A stretch of 64,000 nucleotides of DNA, taken from assembly GCA_900549485.1 (NCBI GenBank), contig UROG01000004.1:1-64000 (forward strand), read 5' to 3'. Position 1 is the stretch's first letter, and each line of letters begins with the position of its first letter. Below the pieces are notes generated by a model. It was not told where the DNA came from and searched no databases. It saw only the letters and a program-made list of their open reading frames with translations. The position numbers were made by a program, and so were the translations under genes. Positions 1-8,182 of the stretch are shown here, one piece after another. Source of the DNA: an uncultured Eubacteriales bacterium. Its GTDB lineage: Bacteria; Bacillota; Clostridia; Oscillospirales; Oscillospiraceae.

Positions 1-60
1 GATCAAAACTATTTTTTGCCTGCGGGCAAAAAACTCTGCGAGGCTTTTTTTGACAAACCG
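1..60. repeat. Fragment of a dispersed hairpin-rich intergenic repeat
   Basis: The segment holds an 8-9 bp stem around TTTTTGCCTGCGGGCAAAAA followed by a GGCTTTTTTTGACA-like stretch. The same ordered pieces occur, inverted, near 57272-57312, and 24 bases around 26-49 recur at about 35072-35095. It is cut by the window edge, so its full extent is unknown. No coding potential is supported here. Confidence 0.5.
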
Positions 61-100
61 AAAAGCACGGCATCGGAATCTGACCCGCTGCCGTGCTTTT
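61..100. terminator. Bidirectional terminator-like hairpin after the glycosidase-like gene
   Basis: A perfect 12-bp inverted repeat (AAAAGCACGGCA at 61-72 and its complement at 89-100) lies 30 bases past the stop of the minus-strand gene ending at 130. A-rich and T-rich arms give a short U-run on either strand. Confidence 0.65.
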
Positions 101-129
101 CTTATATTTGTATTCTGACTTTGCAGGCT

Positions 130-1260
130 TTATTCGCCCTCCTGCGGCGCGTCTACCAGCACCCACGAGGTATTCTCCGGCAGGTTGCTTATTACCACCG
201 GCACGAGCCTGTCCTGCGCCTTGCCGAACTGCACCTTGCTTTTTATATCCTCAAGATTGTAGGGATAGGCAAATTTATCCGTACTGACGTATACCCTGTC
301 GTAGAGCTTCATGAAAAGCGCAGCGTCCTGCCCGTAGGTATTCGTCTTTGCAAGCGCCTCATAGTCGTTGATATAAATTGACAGCAGCCCCGTCCTGTCC
401 CTCAGCGCGTTTGCCACGCTTATTGCAAAGCCGCTTACCGCCGAATAGGGTTTGGGCGCTGTGGAAAGCTCACGCGTATACAGCAGCTCTACACCCGCAT
501 CCAGCACAGGATGCGCCACATCCGCAAGAACGACCTCGTCAAAGCCCATGTCAAAAAGCTCCTGTGCAAGCTCCGCTATATAGTTTCTCACAGTCTGGCT
601 GTACGGATCGAGCCATGTGCCGTAGCCGTCTATATAGTTTGCCCCGTTGTCCGCACGGCGAAGCGCAACGGATGTGCTTCTGGCGGTAAACATTGCGTCA
701 AGGCAGCAGCTTATCTGCGCCACAAGATAGATATCGTCGCTTTTGAGCTGTGCAATTAATTCCGGCATCTGATCGGTGATCTCCGTCGGGGTAGACAGAC
801 CGTAGCTTGACGCGACCTGCGCGGTGGAGTTCCACATCAGAAGTCCGCTTCTCGGCTTCATCTCAAGCACAAGAGCGTTGCCGCTTTTCAGACGGTTGGC
901 ATACTCCATCAGCTTGTCGTGATTTATATTCTCCGACGGCACAAATATCGCCCTCATCTCCGGGACTTTTTTGCCCGCAGTTGCTTTAATGTAGGAGTAA
1001 TCCGGTTCGTCATACACAACATCGACCTCCACCGGCTCGAACACCTTTACCTCATGCCCCGATTCGTCAATGACCGTCTCGCCCTTGGTGAGAATAGGCA
1101 GTTCAACATTTACGCCGTCCTTCGTGATAACGGCATACTTCTGCATACCGTAAAACAGCACAACGATCAGCGTAATAACGCCGACGGCTATGGCTGTTGG
1201 CACAAGGGCATAATTCCTCTTTTTTCTTCTGCCTTTGTAAAATTCGCTCTGTCTTGCCAA
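130..1260 (-). CDS. Membrane-anchored putative glycoside hydrolase-like protein (DUF4015-like)
   Basis: 376 residues. The start is TTG with GGAGG seven bases upstream. A basic N-terminus (RKKRN near residue 13) is followed by one transmembrane helix at about 20-40, so the bulk of the protein should lie outside the membrane. From about residue 100 the chain has the alternating strand/helix look of a TIM barrel, with segments such as ALVLEMKPRSGLL and GFDEVVLADVAHP that recall the DUF4015 putative glycosyl hydrolases. No catalytic residues can be assigned with confidence. It starts 36 bases after rpiB stops and is probably cotranscribed with it. Family assignment is tentative; an uncharacterised cell-envelope protein is the safe reading. 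Confidence 0.6.
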   Translation of the reverse strand: MARQSEFYKGRRKKRNYALVPTAIAVGVITLIVVLFYGMQKYAVITKDGVNVELPILTKGETVIDESGHEVKVFEPVEVDVVYDEPDYSYIKATAGKKVPEMRAIFVPSENINHDKLMEYANRLKSGNALVLEMKPRSGLLMWNSTAQVASSYGLSTPTEITDQMPELIAQLKSDDIYLVAQISCCLDAMFTARSTSVALRRADNGANYIDGYGTWLDPYSQTVRNYIAELAQELFDMGFDEVVLADVAHPVLDAGVELLYTRELSTAPKPYSAVSGFAISVANALRDRTGLLSIYINDYEALAKTNTYGQDAALFMKLYDRVYVSTDKFAYPYNLEDIKSKVQFGKAQDRLVPVVISNLPENTSWVLVDAPQEGE

Positions 1261-1296
1261 TTCCGTTTCCTCCGGATAAAAGAGTTCTTGACGATA

Positions 1297-1725
1297 TCAG
1301 TCCTCTATCTTGCCTATACGGCGGATATGACGCGGATCGTTTGAAAACGGCGTGTCAAGAAAAGTGTCAACTATTTTAAGCGCAAGCCCCTCGCCAAGCA
1401 CCCTTGCGCCCATAGCAAGGATGTTCGCATCGTTATGCTGCCGCGTCGCCTCGGCGGAAAAGCAGTCCGAACAGAGGGCTGCCCTTATCCCCTTTACCTT
1501 ATTCGCGGTTATTGATATTCCTATACCGGTGCCGCAGATGAGGATGCCGCGCTCACACTCCCCGTCCGCCACGGCGTGCGCCACCGGCTTTGCTATATCC
1601 GGATAATCACAGCTTGCATCGGAAAAACAGCCGAAGTCCTTATATTCAAGCCCGCGTTTTTTAAGATGTTCCATAACGGCGCATTTAAGCGCGTATCCGC
1701 CGTGGTCACTGCCAATTGCTATCAT
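1297..1725 (-). CDS. rpiB: Ribose-5-phosphate isomerase B
   Basis: 142 residues, normal for the RpiB/LacAB family. Interconverts ribose 5-phosphate and ribulose 5-phosphate in the non-oxidative pentose phosphate pathway. Visible family features are GSDHGG (D8, H9), the CGTGIGIS phosphate loop with the catalytic-type cysteine near 64, and RQHNDANILAMGAR with H97. The reading frame extends 23 codons further upstream, but the ATG at 1725 has AAGGAG at good spacing and begins exactly where RpiB homologues begin. A strong promoter lies just upstream (1766-1794). It could serve sugar phosphates released by the nucleoside catabolic genes deoC and pdp elsewhere in the window, although they are not linked to it. 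Confidence 0.95.
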   Translation of the reverse strand: MIAIGSDHGGYALKCAVMEHLKKRGLEYKDFGCFSDASCDYPDIAKPVAHAVADGECERGILICGTGIGISITANKVKGIRAALCSDCFSAEATRQHNDANILAMGARVLGEGLALKIVDTFLDTPFSNDPRHIRRIGKIED

Positions 1726-1765
1726 GTTCCGTCTCCTTGCAGAATCACAAAAATTTATATTTCGC

Positions 1766-1794
1766 ATTATAATACATATATATGAATAATTCAA
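1766..1794 (-). promoter_or_regulatory. Sigma-A-type promoter for rpiB
   Basis: On the minus strand TTGAAT (1789-1794) and TATAAT (1766-1771) are separated by 17 bases, placing the transcript start about 35 bases before the rpiB ATG. Confidence 0.75.
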
Positions 1795-1821
1795 GGCGGC
1801 GAAGGCTTTTGCTTCGCCGCC
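1795..1821. terminator. Hairpin downstream of the CoA-transferase gene
   Basis: A 10-bp GC-rich stem (GGCGGCGAAG paired with CTTCGCCGCC, 7-base loop). It lacks a long U-run, so terminator function is less certain. It directly abuts the rpiB -35 box and the repeat at 1824-1880. Confidence 0.45.
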
Positions 1822-1823
1822 CT

Positions 1824-1880
1824 CAGCTTGTCACGGAACCAAGGTTCTTTGACAAAAGGCCGCACTGCGCTCCGAGCGCT
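1824..1880. repeat. Copy of the dispersed intergenic repeat
   Basis: Starts CAGCTTGTCA and aligns by eye along roughly 50 bases with the reverse complement of 57369-57422, sharing CAGCTTGTCA, GGTTCT, TGACAAA and CTGCGCTCCG in the same order. It lies between the CoA-transferase stop and its downstream hairpin. Confidence 0.55.
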
Positions 1881-1891
1881 CTGACGGGCAA

Positions 1892-3202
1892 TCAGAATAT
1901 CATGCCCAGCTTTTTTGCTTCAAAGGTCAGCTTGTCCCTGAAATCGGGGTGAGCTATCGAGATAAGCGCCCTCACCCGTTCGCTTACAGGACGTCCCCTG
2001 AGCTTTGCAATGCCGTATTCGGTCACGATGCAGTCCACATCGTTCTTGCTGGTGGTGCATACCGCGCCGTGAGTGAGCGTGGGACAGATCTTGCTGTGAA
2101 GCTCTCCCTTGACATTGACCGTAGAAGCAAAGGCGATAAAGCTCTTGCCGCCCTTGGACTGGCACGCGCCGCGCACATAATCGACCTGTCCGCCGGTACC
2201 GGAAAGTATGCGCGATCCGACCGTCTCCGCGCAGACCTGCCCCCAGAGATCGACCTCAACCGCGGCATTGACGGAGATCATATTATCGTTCTGCGCGATG
2301 ACATACGGGTCGTTCACATAGGAAACAGGAAGAATGACAAAGGACGGGTTATCGTCTATATAATCATATATGCGCTTTGAGCCGTATGCAAAGGTCGTGA
2401 CCGTTTTGCCGGGGTAGAGCGTTTTTTTGCTGTTATTTACCGCACCGCACTCAATAAGCTCCACCATGGAGTCGGTAAACATCTCCGTATGTATGCCCAG
2501 ATTGTGCTTTGTTTTAAGGGCAAGTCCCGTCGCGTCCGGGATCGACCCGATGCCGAGCTGTATGCAGGCGCCGTCCGGTATCTGTTCGGCAATGAGATTA
2601 CCGATGGTGATGCTCACATCGTCAAGCTTGGTCTCCGGAAGGACGGGCAGCTCATGCGAATCCTCCACCACGGCTGCAACCTGAGAAATATGCACCTGCA
2701 AGCCGCAGACCGCACGCGGCTGCTTATCGTTTACGGCGACAAACACCCGTCTGGCATTTCTTATGTTCCCCTCGCTGTTCGAGCCGACCGTACCAAGGCT
2801 GAAATATCCGTGCTTGTCCATGGGAGAAACCTCGACAAAAACGGCGTCATAATCATAATTGCGCATATGCGTAGGCATATCGCGGTAATAGGAGCTGATA
2901 TAATCGCATCTGCCGGCGGCAACGGCCTTTCTGGAAGCGGCGGAGGCAAACCATGTTACGCCGTTCACCTTTCCGTCCAGCGCAGGATCGGAATAGAACC
3001 TGAATGGATATATATCAAGCATCATATGCACCTTTACACCGGATATCTCCCCGGCGTAAGCGCGATCCTCCAGCGCCTTTATGAGACACGGCGGCTGTGC
3101 GCAGCCCGAATCGGTAAAAATCGTCCAGCCGCTTTCCACCATTTTTGCGGCGTCCGCAGCGCTCATAAGCTTTTCGTTGTAGAGTCTCTGATAATCCGGC
3201 AT
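1892..3202 (-). CDS. Acetyl-CoA hydrolase/transferase family CoA-transferase (4-hydroxybutyrate/butyrate type)
   Basis: 436 residues from the ATG at 3202, which has AGGAAGG upstream; an ATG at 3244 is possible but lacks a good site. The family moves CoA between acetyl-CoA and short acids such as 4-hydroxybutyrate, butyrate or succinate. Seen here: GIGSIPDATGLAL (217-229), the HTEMFTD motif whose E240 sits where the catalytic glutamate of clostridial 4-hydroxybutyrate CoA-transferase is known, and a C-terminal TEYGIAKLRGRPVSERV segment. Substrate cannot be decided from sequence. It lies 43 bases after divIC, on the same strand, and may be read through from the sporulation/division genes. Confidence 0.88.
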   Translation of the reverse strand: MPDYQRLYNEKLMSAADAAKMVESGWTIFTDSGCAQPPCLIKALEDRAYAGEISGVKVHMMLDIYPFRFYSDPALDGKVNGVTWFASAASRKAVAAGRCDYISSYYRDMPTHMRNYDYDAVFVEVSPMDKHGYFSLGTVGSNSEGNIRNARRVFVAVNDKQPRAVCGLQVHISQVAAVVEDSHELPVLPETKLDDVSITIGNLIAEQIPDGACIQLGIGSIPDATGLALKTKHNLGIHTEMFTDSMVELIECGAVNNSKKTLYPGKTVTTFAYGSKRIYDYIDDNPSFVILPVSYVNDPYVIAQNDNMISVNAAVEVDLWGQVCAETVGSRILSGTGGQVDYVRGACQSKGGKSFIAFASTVNVKGELHSKICPTLTHGAVCTTSKNDVDCIVTEYGIAKLRGRPVSERVRALISIAHPDFRDKLTFEAKKLGMIF

Positions 3203-3245
3203 TTCTTTCTGTCCTTCCTCTGTTGCTGTTTTATCCGACGCCATG

Positions 3246-3527
3246 TCAGCCGTCGGTTTCATCAAAAAAGCAGAAAACACGCTCTCCCGGCATAACATAT
3301 CCAAGGCGCTTGCGCGCAAGCTTTTCAAGCAGCTCACCGCTTTCGGCGCTTGCGAGCTTAGCGCGCAGCTCAGAATTTTCCGCTTCAAGCATCTCAAGAG
3401 AGCGCTCCATCCCCGCCGCAGCCTGCCCGGCATATTCTATCCCCGAATAGGAATTGAACAGCGAGCACAAAGAATACAAAAGCAGTGCTGCCGCAACTAT
3501 ACGTATCAGCAAAAAACGACTGCGCAT
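3246..3527 (-). CDS. divIC: Septum formation initiator DivIC/FtsB family protein
   Basis: 93 residues. A short cytoplasmic N-terminus, one transmembrane helix (about 6-26) and an external coiled coil (about 40-70, MERSLEMLEAENSELRAKL) followed by LARKRLGYVMPGE, the conserved end of this family. DivIC stabilises the FtsL/DivIB part of the divisome in Gram-positive cells. AAGGAT precedes the ATG. Position right after yabP-yabQ matches the usual Firmicutes order yabP-yabQ-divIC, which supports the specific name. Confidence 0.88.
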   Translation of the reverse strand: MRSRFLLIRIVAAALLLYSLCSLFNSYSGIEYAGQAAAGMERSLEMLEAENSELRAKLASAESGELLEKLARKRLGYVMPGERVFCFFDETDG

Positions 3528-3543
3528 CTCTTAAATCCTTTTC

Positions 3544-3945
3544 TTAAATAATATAACATTCCGAGATTTTTTTAAAGATTTTTTTTACTAAATTTGCAGC
3601 ATCGGAGATATGTTTTCCTATCGCTCTGCCGCCGCGGCAAATGAGGAGAAATGCCCTGTCAAACGCGGCAAAAAACATATCGCTCAATGTATAAAGATAT
3701 GCAAGAAAGCCCGCAAGCGCGGCGGCAAGCTCCCACACGCCAAGGCGTCCGTTACCTGCGCTCATGGCAAAAAGGAACAGCAGCACTGCGGAAAGCAGCG
3801 CAAAGACAAAATCTGTACCGACCTTTATAAAGGCCGAACAGCGGTATCTGAGCGGGCGGAGAATATCATAGCATATCCCGATCACCGCTCCGAGAGCAAA
3901 GGCCATGGCAAGCAGGAACGCCTGATCTTTCACAAAAGTATTCAT
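3544..3945 (-). CDS. yabQ: Spore cortex biosynthesis protein YabQ
   Basis: 133 residues with about four transmembrane helices; the N-terminal FALGAVIGICYDILRPLRY segment is typical of YabQ. In Bacillus subtilis YabQ sits in the outer forespore membrane and is needed to make the spore cortex. Its ATG immediately follows the yabP stop with no gap, so the two are translationally coupled. The C-terminal half is lysine-rich and presumably cytoplasmic. Confidence 0.88.
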   Translation of the reverse strand: MNTFVKDQAFLLAMAFALGAVIGICYDILRPLRYRCSAFIKVGTDFVFALLSAVLLFLFAMSAGNGRLGVWELAAALAGFLAYLYTLSDMFFAAFDRAFLLICRGGRAIGKHISDAANLVKKIFKKISECYII

Positions 3946-4224
3946 TCAGCCGAACAGTCTCTGCCAGAGCGTCGCTGCGGGCGAGGCGTCCGAATATGTA
4001 AGCTCGCATATTTTTCCTTCTACCTCTAAAAGACCAATCTCAAGGTCTATCCGGCCGATATGCAGCTCCTCCCCCTGTATCGCAAGCTGCCCCATGGACG
4101 TTTTGAGCAGGATAGTGTTTTCATTGAATCCGGAGACATCCGCAACGCCGTTAAGGCTCATTTTTCTGCGGTTTTCTATATTGACGCAATGCGCCGCAGC
4201 CTGTGCAAGCTCTTTTTCATTCAT
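3946..4224 (-). CDS. yabP: Sporulation protein YabP
   Basis: 92 residues of the YabP/YqfC family, with the core LNGVADVSGFNENTILLKTS and a conserved MGQLAIQGEELHIGRID segment. YabP acts in spore morphogenesis. AGGAGG precedes the ATG. No RqcP/HslR-like S4-domain gene lies directly upstream, unlike in many Firmicutes. A CATATAAA element about 20 bases before the ribosome site resembles a sporulation-sigma -10 box, but this is only suggestive. Confidence 0.9.
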   Translation of the reverse strand: MNEKELAQAAAHCVNIENRRKMSLNGVADVSGFNENTILLKTSMGQLAIQGEELHIGRIDLEIGLLEVEGKICELTYSDASPAATLWQRLFG

Positions 4225-4342
4225 AAAATCACCTCCTGCAATTTATATGCGTGAGGTGAGTACATTATTACAAATAATCGGCAAAACGCGCTGCGCAAGG
4301 CAAAGCTCCTGCGCAGTACGCCGACTGAAAGCAATATATTTT

Positions 4343-4711
4343 TCAGGTCTTTTGCCCGGCAAAGATTCCATGAAGGATCAGCGAAAACGTCAGTGCGAGA
4401 GAATAGATACGGTGACGCTTCATTTTCTTCTCGTGATTTTTGGCGATATGGCAGTCCGCTATAAGCCACGTACTCAGTCCGAGAGAGAAAAAGCCGCTTA
4501 TCCTTGCAAATGCATTGCATTTATGAGTGAGAAGCTCCGCAGTCATATGTATGATCCCGAAAAGCCAGAATCCTGCGCTTGCCGCTTCATGAAGCTTCAT
4601 GAGATATGCATTTGCCTTGTCAAGTCCAAGCTTCCTCAGCGGGTATTTTACAGCCAGCGGGAAAAAACACAGCACTGCCGCCGCGCCGAAAAGCGTACCG
4701 ATAATTTCCAT
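4343..4711 (-). CDS. Hypothetical four-helix membrane protein with paired histidines
   Basis: 122 residues, ATG with GAGGAG upstream. Four hydrophobic helices are apparent (about 3-20, 40-62, 72-88, 100-117). Histidines recur at helix positions (LHEAASAGF, GIIHMTAEL, DCHIAKNH, LILHG), a pattern seen in b-type haem membrane proteins, but the protein is short and I do not recognise the family. It lies between nagB and yabP on the same strand with 118 bases to yabP. A haem or metal role is only a possibility. Confidence 0.6.
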   Translation of the reverse strand: MEIIGTLFGAAAVLCFFPLAVKYPLRKLGLDKANAYLMKLHEAASAGFWLFGIIHMTAELLTHKCNAFARISGFFSLGLSTWLIADCHIAKNHEKKMKRHRIYSLALTFSLILHGIFAGQKT

Positions 4712-4751
4712 GAATTACTCCTCTTTGCTTATCTGTCGTGAAAAGCCTGCA

Positions 4752-5555
4752 TCACAGTCTTTCTTTTTTCTCGATATCAAGGAAGTATTTATATGTATCC
4801 ACAGTCAGCTCACCGCAGGCCGCCTCATCGCAGGCGATTATGGCCGCCTTATGGAGCTGCAATGCACTGCACGTCCATTTATGGCTCACACCGCCCTCGA
4901 CCGTGGCGGCAAGCGCTCTTGCCTTGTTGTGTCCGTTTATAAGGACAAGAACTTCCTTTGAATCGGTAATGGTCCCTACACCGACGCTCAGTGCCTGTGC
5001 CGGTACCTTTTCAGGATCGTTGCCGAAGAAGCGGCCGTTGACGATGCGCGTATCGCTCGTAAGATCGCGCACACCGGTGCGTGATGCGAGGGATGTGAAC
5101 GGCTCATTGAAGGCGATATGCCCATCCACACCGATACCGCCCATGAAAAGGTCTATCCCGCCATAAGCCGCTATCTTTTTCTCGTAATCGGCACATTCCT
5201 TTTCAGGGTCGTCCGTCATGCCGTTGAGAATATTGATATTTTCGCTCTTCATATCCACAAGGTGGTCAAAGAAATTGTCGTGCATAAAGTACCAATAGCT
5301 CTGGTCATGCTCATGAGGGAGACCGAGATACTCGTCCATATTGAACGTTACAACATTCGCAAAGGACAGTTCTCCCGCCTGATTCTGCCTTGCAAGCTCT
5401 TTATACACGCCTATCGGAGATGAGCCTGTCGGCAGACCGAGGACAAAGGGTCTTTCTGCCTCGGAGCCGCTATTATGCTCCCTGATCTTTGCGGCAATAT
5501 AGTCCGCCGCCCACTTGCACATTTTGTCATAATTCTCCTGAATTACTACACGCAT
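4752..5555 (-). CDS. nagB: Glucosamine-6-phosphate deaminase
   Basis: 267 residues, full length for NagB. Converts glucosamine 6-phosphate to fructose 6-phosphate and ammonia, feeding amino sugars into glycolysis. Motifs seen: LGLPTGSSPIGVYKEL (substrate phosphate loop), FNMDEYLGL (catalytic Asp region) and GGIGVDGHIAFNEP with the Asp/His/Glu relay. No nagA or sugar transporter lies beside it, so it may be a stand-alone catabolic gene here. The ribosome site is only weakly purine-rich. Confidence 0.95.
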   Translation of the reverse strand: MRVVIQENYDKMCKWAADYIAAKIREHNSGSEAERPFVLGLPTGSSPIGVYKELARQNQAGELSFANVVTFNMDEYLGLPHEHDQSYWYFMHDNFFDHLVDMKSENINILNGMTDDPEKECADYEKKIAAYGGIDLFMGGIGVDGHIAFNEPFTSLASRTGVRDLTSDTRIVNGRFFGNDPEKVPAQALSVGVGTITDSKEVLVLINGHNKARALAATVEGGVSHKWTCSALQLHKAAIIACDEAACGELTVDTYKYFLDIEKKERL

Positions 5556-5699
5556 CGTTTACCTGCTTTCTGCGGCATATCGCCGCGGTATTTTTTATTT
5601 AAGGTATGCGCCTGAACCGTCAAAGCTCCGCACGGCTCAGGCACGGCACCGAAAGCTCCCTGTTACTATAAGATATGACCTTTATACTTCAAAACAGCG

Positions 5700-6584
5700 T
5701 CAGGCAGTTTCCGTCCTGCCGTGTCTGCCGCACAATCTGCACGCACTCGGCGTTGCGGCGCAGCCTCCGAGCGCGGTCTCTCTCAGCTCTGCCGGAAGCT
5801 TTTTGCCAACCTTATACATTGCCTCAAGCATCTCGCTGAACGGGATGAGCTGTTCCACCCCGGCAAGGGCGATCTCCGCGGCGACAAGAGCATTGGCCGC
5901 GCCAGACGCATTCCTGCTCTGGCATGGGTATTCCACAAGGCCGCCGACCGGATCGCATACAAGACCGAGCATGTTCATAAGCACCGTGGACGCGGCGTTG
6001 AGACTCTGCTTCGGCGTACCGCCCATAAGCTCGACCGCAGCGCTTGCCGCCATCGCCGAGGCGACGCCGATCTCCGCCTGACAGCCGCCGACAGCCCCGG
6101 CGACCGTTGCGTTGCGCATGGCAAGATAGCCGATGGCGCCGGCGTTGAAAAGCGCGGCGATCACCTGCTCATCCGTGAAGCCGTATTCATCCTGCATGGC
6201 AAGCAGCAGCCCGGGCACAACGCCCGAGGAGCCTGCCGTCGGGGCGGCGACGATAAGCCCCATGGACGCGTTGACCTCGAGCACGCCCATTGAGTAGCAT
6301 ATTGCCCGTTCAAGAATCCCTCCGCAAAGGCCGACGCCGTTTTTTATCCTCTCGCTGAGCTTTGCCGCTTCTCCGCCGATCAGTCCGCCCATTGATTTTC
6401 TCGGACTTGCGACCGACTCCTGCACGGAGCGGCGCATTATTTCAAGCGCTTTTCTCATGCGTTCGACGGCGGCGCTTTCGGAACACTCCGTCTCGTCACA
6501 TTCACGCCTGAGCATTACCGCCGAGATCTTCATATCCTGTTCGCCGCATATCGCAAGCAGCTCTTCCGAATTTTTGAAGTCCAT
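5700..6584 (-). CDS. sdaAA: L-serine dehydratase, iron-sulfur dependent, alpha subunit
   Basis: 294 residues from the ATG at 6584, preceded by GAGG at 8 bases; a GTG nine bases further upstream would overlap that site. The alpha subunit carries the catalytic [4Fe-4S] cluster that deaminates L-serine to pyruvate and ammonia. Seen: APTAGSSGVVPG (substrate loop) and CDPVGGLVEYPCQSRN, which supplies cluster cysteines, plus further cysteines near the C-terminus. It follows the beta subunit gene by 48 bases, the two-gene arrangement usual in Clostridia. The enzyme is oxygen-labile, consistent with an anaerobe. Confidence 0.94.
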   Translation of the reverse strand: MDFKNSEELLAICGEQDMKISAVMLRRECDETECSESAAVERMRKALEIMRRSVQESVASPRKSMGGLIGGEAAKLSERIKNGVGLCGGILERAICYSMGVLEVNASMGLIVAAPTAGSSGVVPGLLLAMQDEYGFTDEQVIAALFNAGAIGYLAMRNATVAGAVGGCQAEIGVASAMAASAAVELMGGTPKQSLNAASTVLMNMLGLVCDPVGGLVEYPCQSRNASGAANALVAAEIALAGVEQLIPFSEMLEAMYKVGKKLPAELRETALGGCAATPSACRLCGRHGRTETA

Positions 6585-6632
6585 AACCCGCACCTCATCA
6601 ATACCTTTGACTTATCAATGCACTTGTCCCGA

Positions 6633-7313
6633 TCAGCTTTCGGTATTCGCCTGCACGATCATCACATCGTAGACAAAGCTGTTTTTGAAAAGATCCTCCG
6701 TAATGCCGTCAGGCAATATCCCGTCCGACTCGACGATGCTGTAAGCAATGCTTCCCTTGCTCTCCCTGAAAAGGCGCATGAAGGCAATGTTGACGTTCCT
6801 GTCGCAGAGGCATTTTGAGATATGCGCGACAAGCCCCGGACGATCCCTGTGAATGACTATTACGGCGCTGTATTCGCCGCTGTAATCCACCTCAACGCCG
6901 TTTATGCGCGTTATGCGTATCTTCCCGCCGCCTATCGACTCTCCCCTCACGGTAAGGACGCGGCCGGAATCGTTCTCCATGCATATATCCACCGTGTTCG
7001 GATAGATTTCCGTCTCGTCCGTATCCGGCGTAAAGCTGTATTCAAGCCCCGCTTCGCGGGCAAGAGTATACGAATCGCGTATTCTTCTGTCATCCTGTTT
7101 AAATCCGAGAATACCGCCGAGCAAAGCCCTGTCCGTGCCGTGACCGGAATAGGTCTCAGCGAAAGAGCCGTACAGTGTAAAATCCGCCCGGATGAGCTTT
7201 CCGCCTATCATATTCCGCGCAAGATATGCAATTTTTGCCGCCCCGGCAGTATGCGAGCTGGACGGGCCGATCATATTCGGGCCAAGCACGTCAAAAACGC
7301 TGATAAAAGCCAT
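6633..7313 (-). CDS. sdaAB: L-serine dehydratase, iron-sulfur dependent, beta subunit
   Basis: 226 residues from ATG 7313, which has GGAGG five bases upstream; an in-frame GTG six bases earlier overlaps that site and is rejected. N-terminal domain has FDVLGPNMIGPSSSHTAGA, the family signature; the C-terminal 75 residues form an ACT domain (VIVIHRDRPGLVAHISKCL), usually a small-molecule sensing domain. First gene of the sdaAB-sdaAA pair; a perfect 14-bp hairpin lies in its leader. Confidence 0.94.
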   Translation of the reverse strand: MAFISVFDVLGPNMIGPSSSHTAGAAKIAYLARNMIGGKLIRADFTLYGSFAETYSGHGTDRALLGGILGFKQDDRRIRDSYTLAREAGLEYSFTPDTDETEIYPNTVDICMENDSGRVLTVRGESIGGGKIRITRINGVEVDYSGEYSAVIVIHRDRPGLVAHISKCLCDRNVNIAFMRLFRESKGSIAYSIVESDGILPDGITEDLFKNSFVYDVMIVQANTES

Positions 7314-7333
7314 AAGCACCTCCGGCTTTTCAT

Positions 7334-7370
7334 ATCACAGCGCCGCGCAATATGCCCGCGGCGCTGTGAT
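7334..7370 (-). promoter_or_regulatory. Perfect hairpin in the sdaAB leader
   Basis: A 14-bp perfect stem (ATCACAGCGCCGCG and its complement) with a 9-base loop ends about 20 bases before the sdaAB ATG. No U-run follows, so it is not a standard terminator. It could stabilise the transcript or control access to the GGAGG site; both are inference. Confidence 0.5.
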
Positions 7371-7433
7371 AACTATATACTATCCCGCCCGAATGGTCAA
7401 CCAAAATGTTTTTTCGGCATCCGACGGTCAAAA

Positions 7434-7468
7434 ATATCCACAATTCCGGCTAAGGAAATTGTGGATAT
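7434..7468 (-). terminator. Intrinsic terminator ending the oxidoreductase operon
   Basis: On the minus strand a 12-bp stem (ATATCCACAATT with its complement, 11-base loop) is followed by a run of five T. A second inverted repeat with 10-bp arms (7483-7492 and 7527-7536) lies between it and the stop codon at 7544. Confidence 0.7.
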
Positions 7469-7543
7469 AATATAGGAGATGACACGCACCCTCTGCTGAG
7501 TAAGGAGTGAAAGTGTGAGTGTTTTCAGGGTGCGTGCCGAGGG

Positions 7544-8182
7544 TCATTCTGTAAAGACCTTTTCGGAAAGCTCCGTCAGCAGGCGCTCTGCCTTATCGGT
7601 ATTAAAAATTCCGCAGACGCACGGCTCTGCAAGCTTCTGAGCAGCTTTCCTTGGGGTAATGATGCCCTTGCGGATGTCGGCGATCATCTTTTTGACGAGA
7701 TTGACGGAGATCATGGCGTGGCCGCACATGGTCGTTATCTCGAGAATCTCTTCGGGCGGAAGCTTCGAGGTGTCGCCCCACGTGCCGAGTGTAATGTCAA
7801 CGGAGTGACGCTGGATGCCGGCTTTCTTTGCACAGCAGTCAACATCGTCCACAAGACCGGAAACTACTACGGAATAGCCGTAATCGGCTTCCTTGAGCGC
7901 TTTCATTACCTCAATGAGTGTATCCCTGTCCTTGAAAACGGCGTGCATCATAGGCGCGTCGGGAGAAATATTCGCCTTAATTTCCTCAAAGGTATTGGTG
8001 GCAAGAGTCCCCATTTTCATGCCGCCCATGTTTACAGGATCAAACTTTATAAGCAGATCCATGTACTTTCTGAACACTTCAACACTGTTCTGGTTGTTGA
8101 TGCCGCGGGCTGGCATTATTAAAACTACATAATCGTCATACTTACCGGTTTCGGTTTTTATTCTATGCAAGGTGTGAGACAT
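7544..8182 (-). CDS. Unrecognised Cys/His-containing protein of the oxidoreductase operon
   Basis: 212 residues, soluble. I do not recognise the family. Its ATG overlaps the stop of the ferredoxin-like gene (TGATG) and has GGAGGG upstream, so it is made together with it. Conserved-looking features are VVLIMPARGINNQNS near the N-terminus, VDDVDCCAKKAG, ITTMCGHAMIS and AEPCVCGIF, giving several cysteines and a histidine that could bind metal or an Fe-S centre. It is the last gene before the operon terminator. Placement argues for a role in the same 2-oxoacid or CoA-ester conversion, but no activity can be named. Confidence 0.7.
   Translation of the reverse strand: MSHTLHRIKTETGKYDDYVVLIMPARGINNQNSVEVFRKYMDLLIKFDPVNMGGMKMGTLATNTFEEIKANISPDAPMMHAVFKDRDTLIEVMKALKEADYGYSVVVSGLVDDVDCCAKKAGIQRHSVDITLGTWGDTSKLPPEEILEITTMCGHAMISVNLVKKMIADIRKGIITPRKAAQKLAEPCVCGIFNTDKAERLLTELSEKVFTE

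Noticed and set aside
7314..7543. Riboswitch upstream of sdaAB
   Set aside because: Only simple hairpins are seen; one belongs to the opposite operon end as a terminator, and no known riboswitch core is recognisable.
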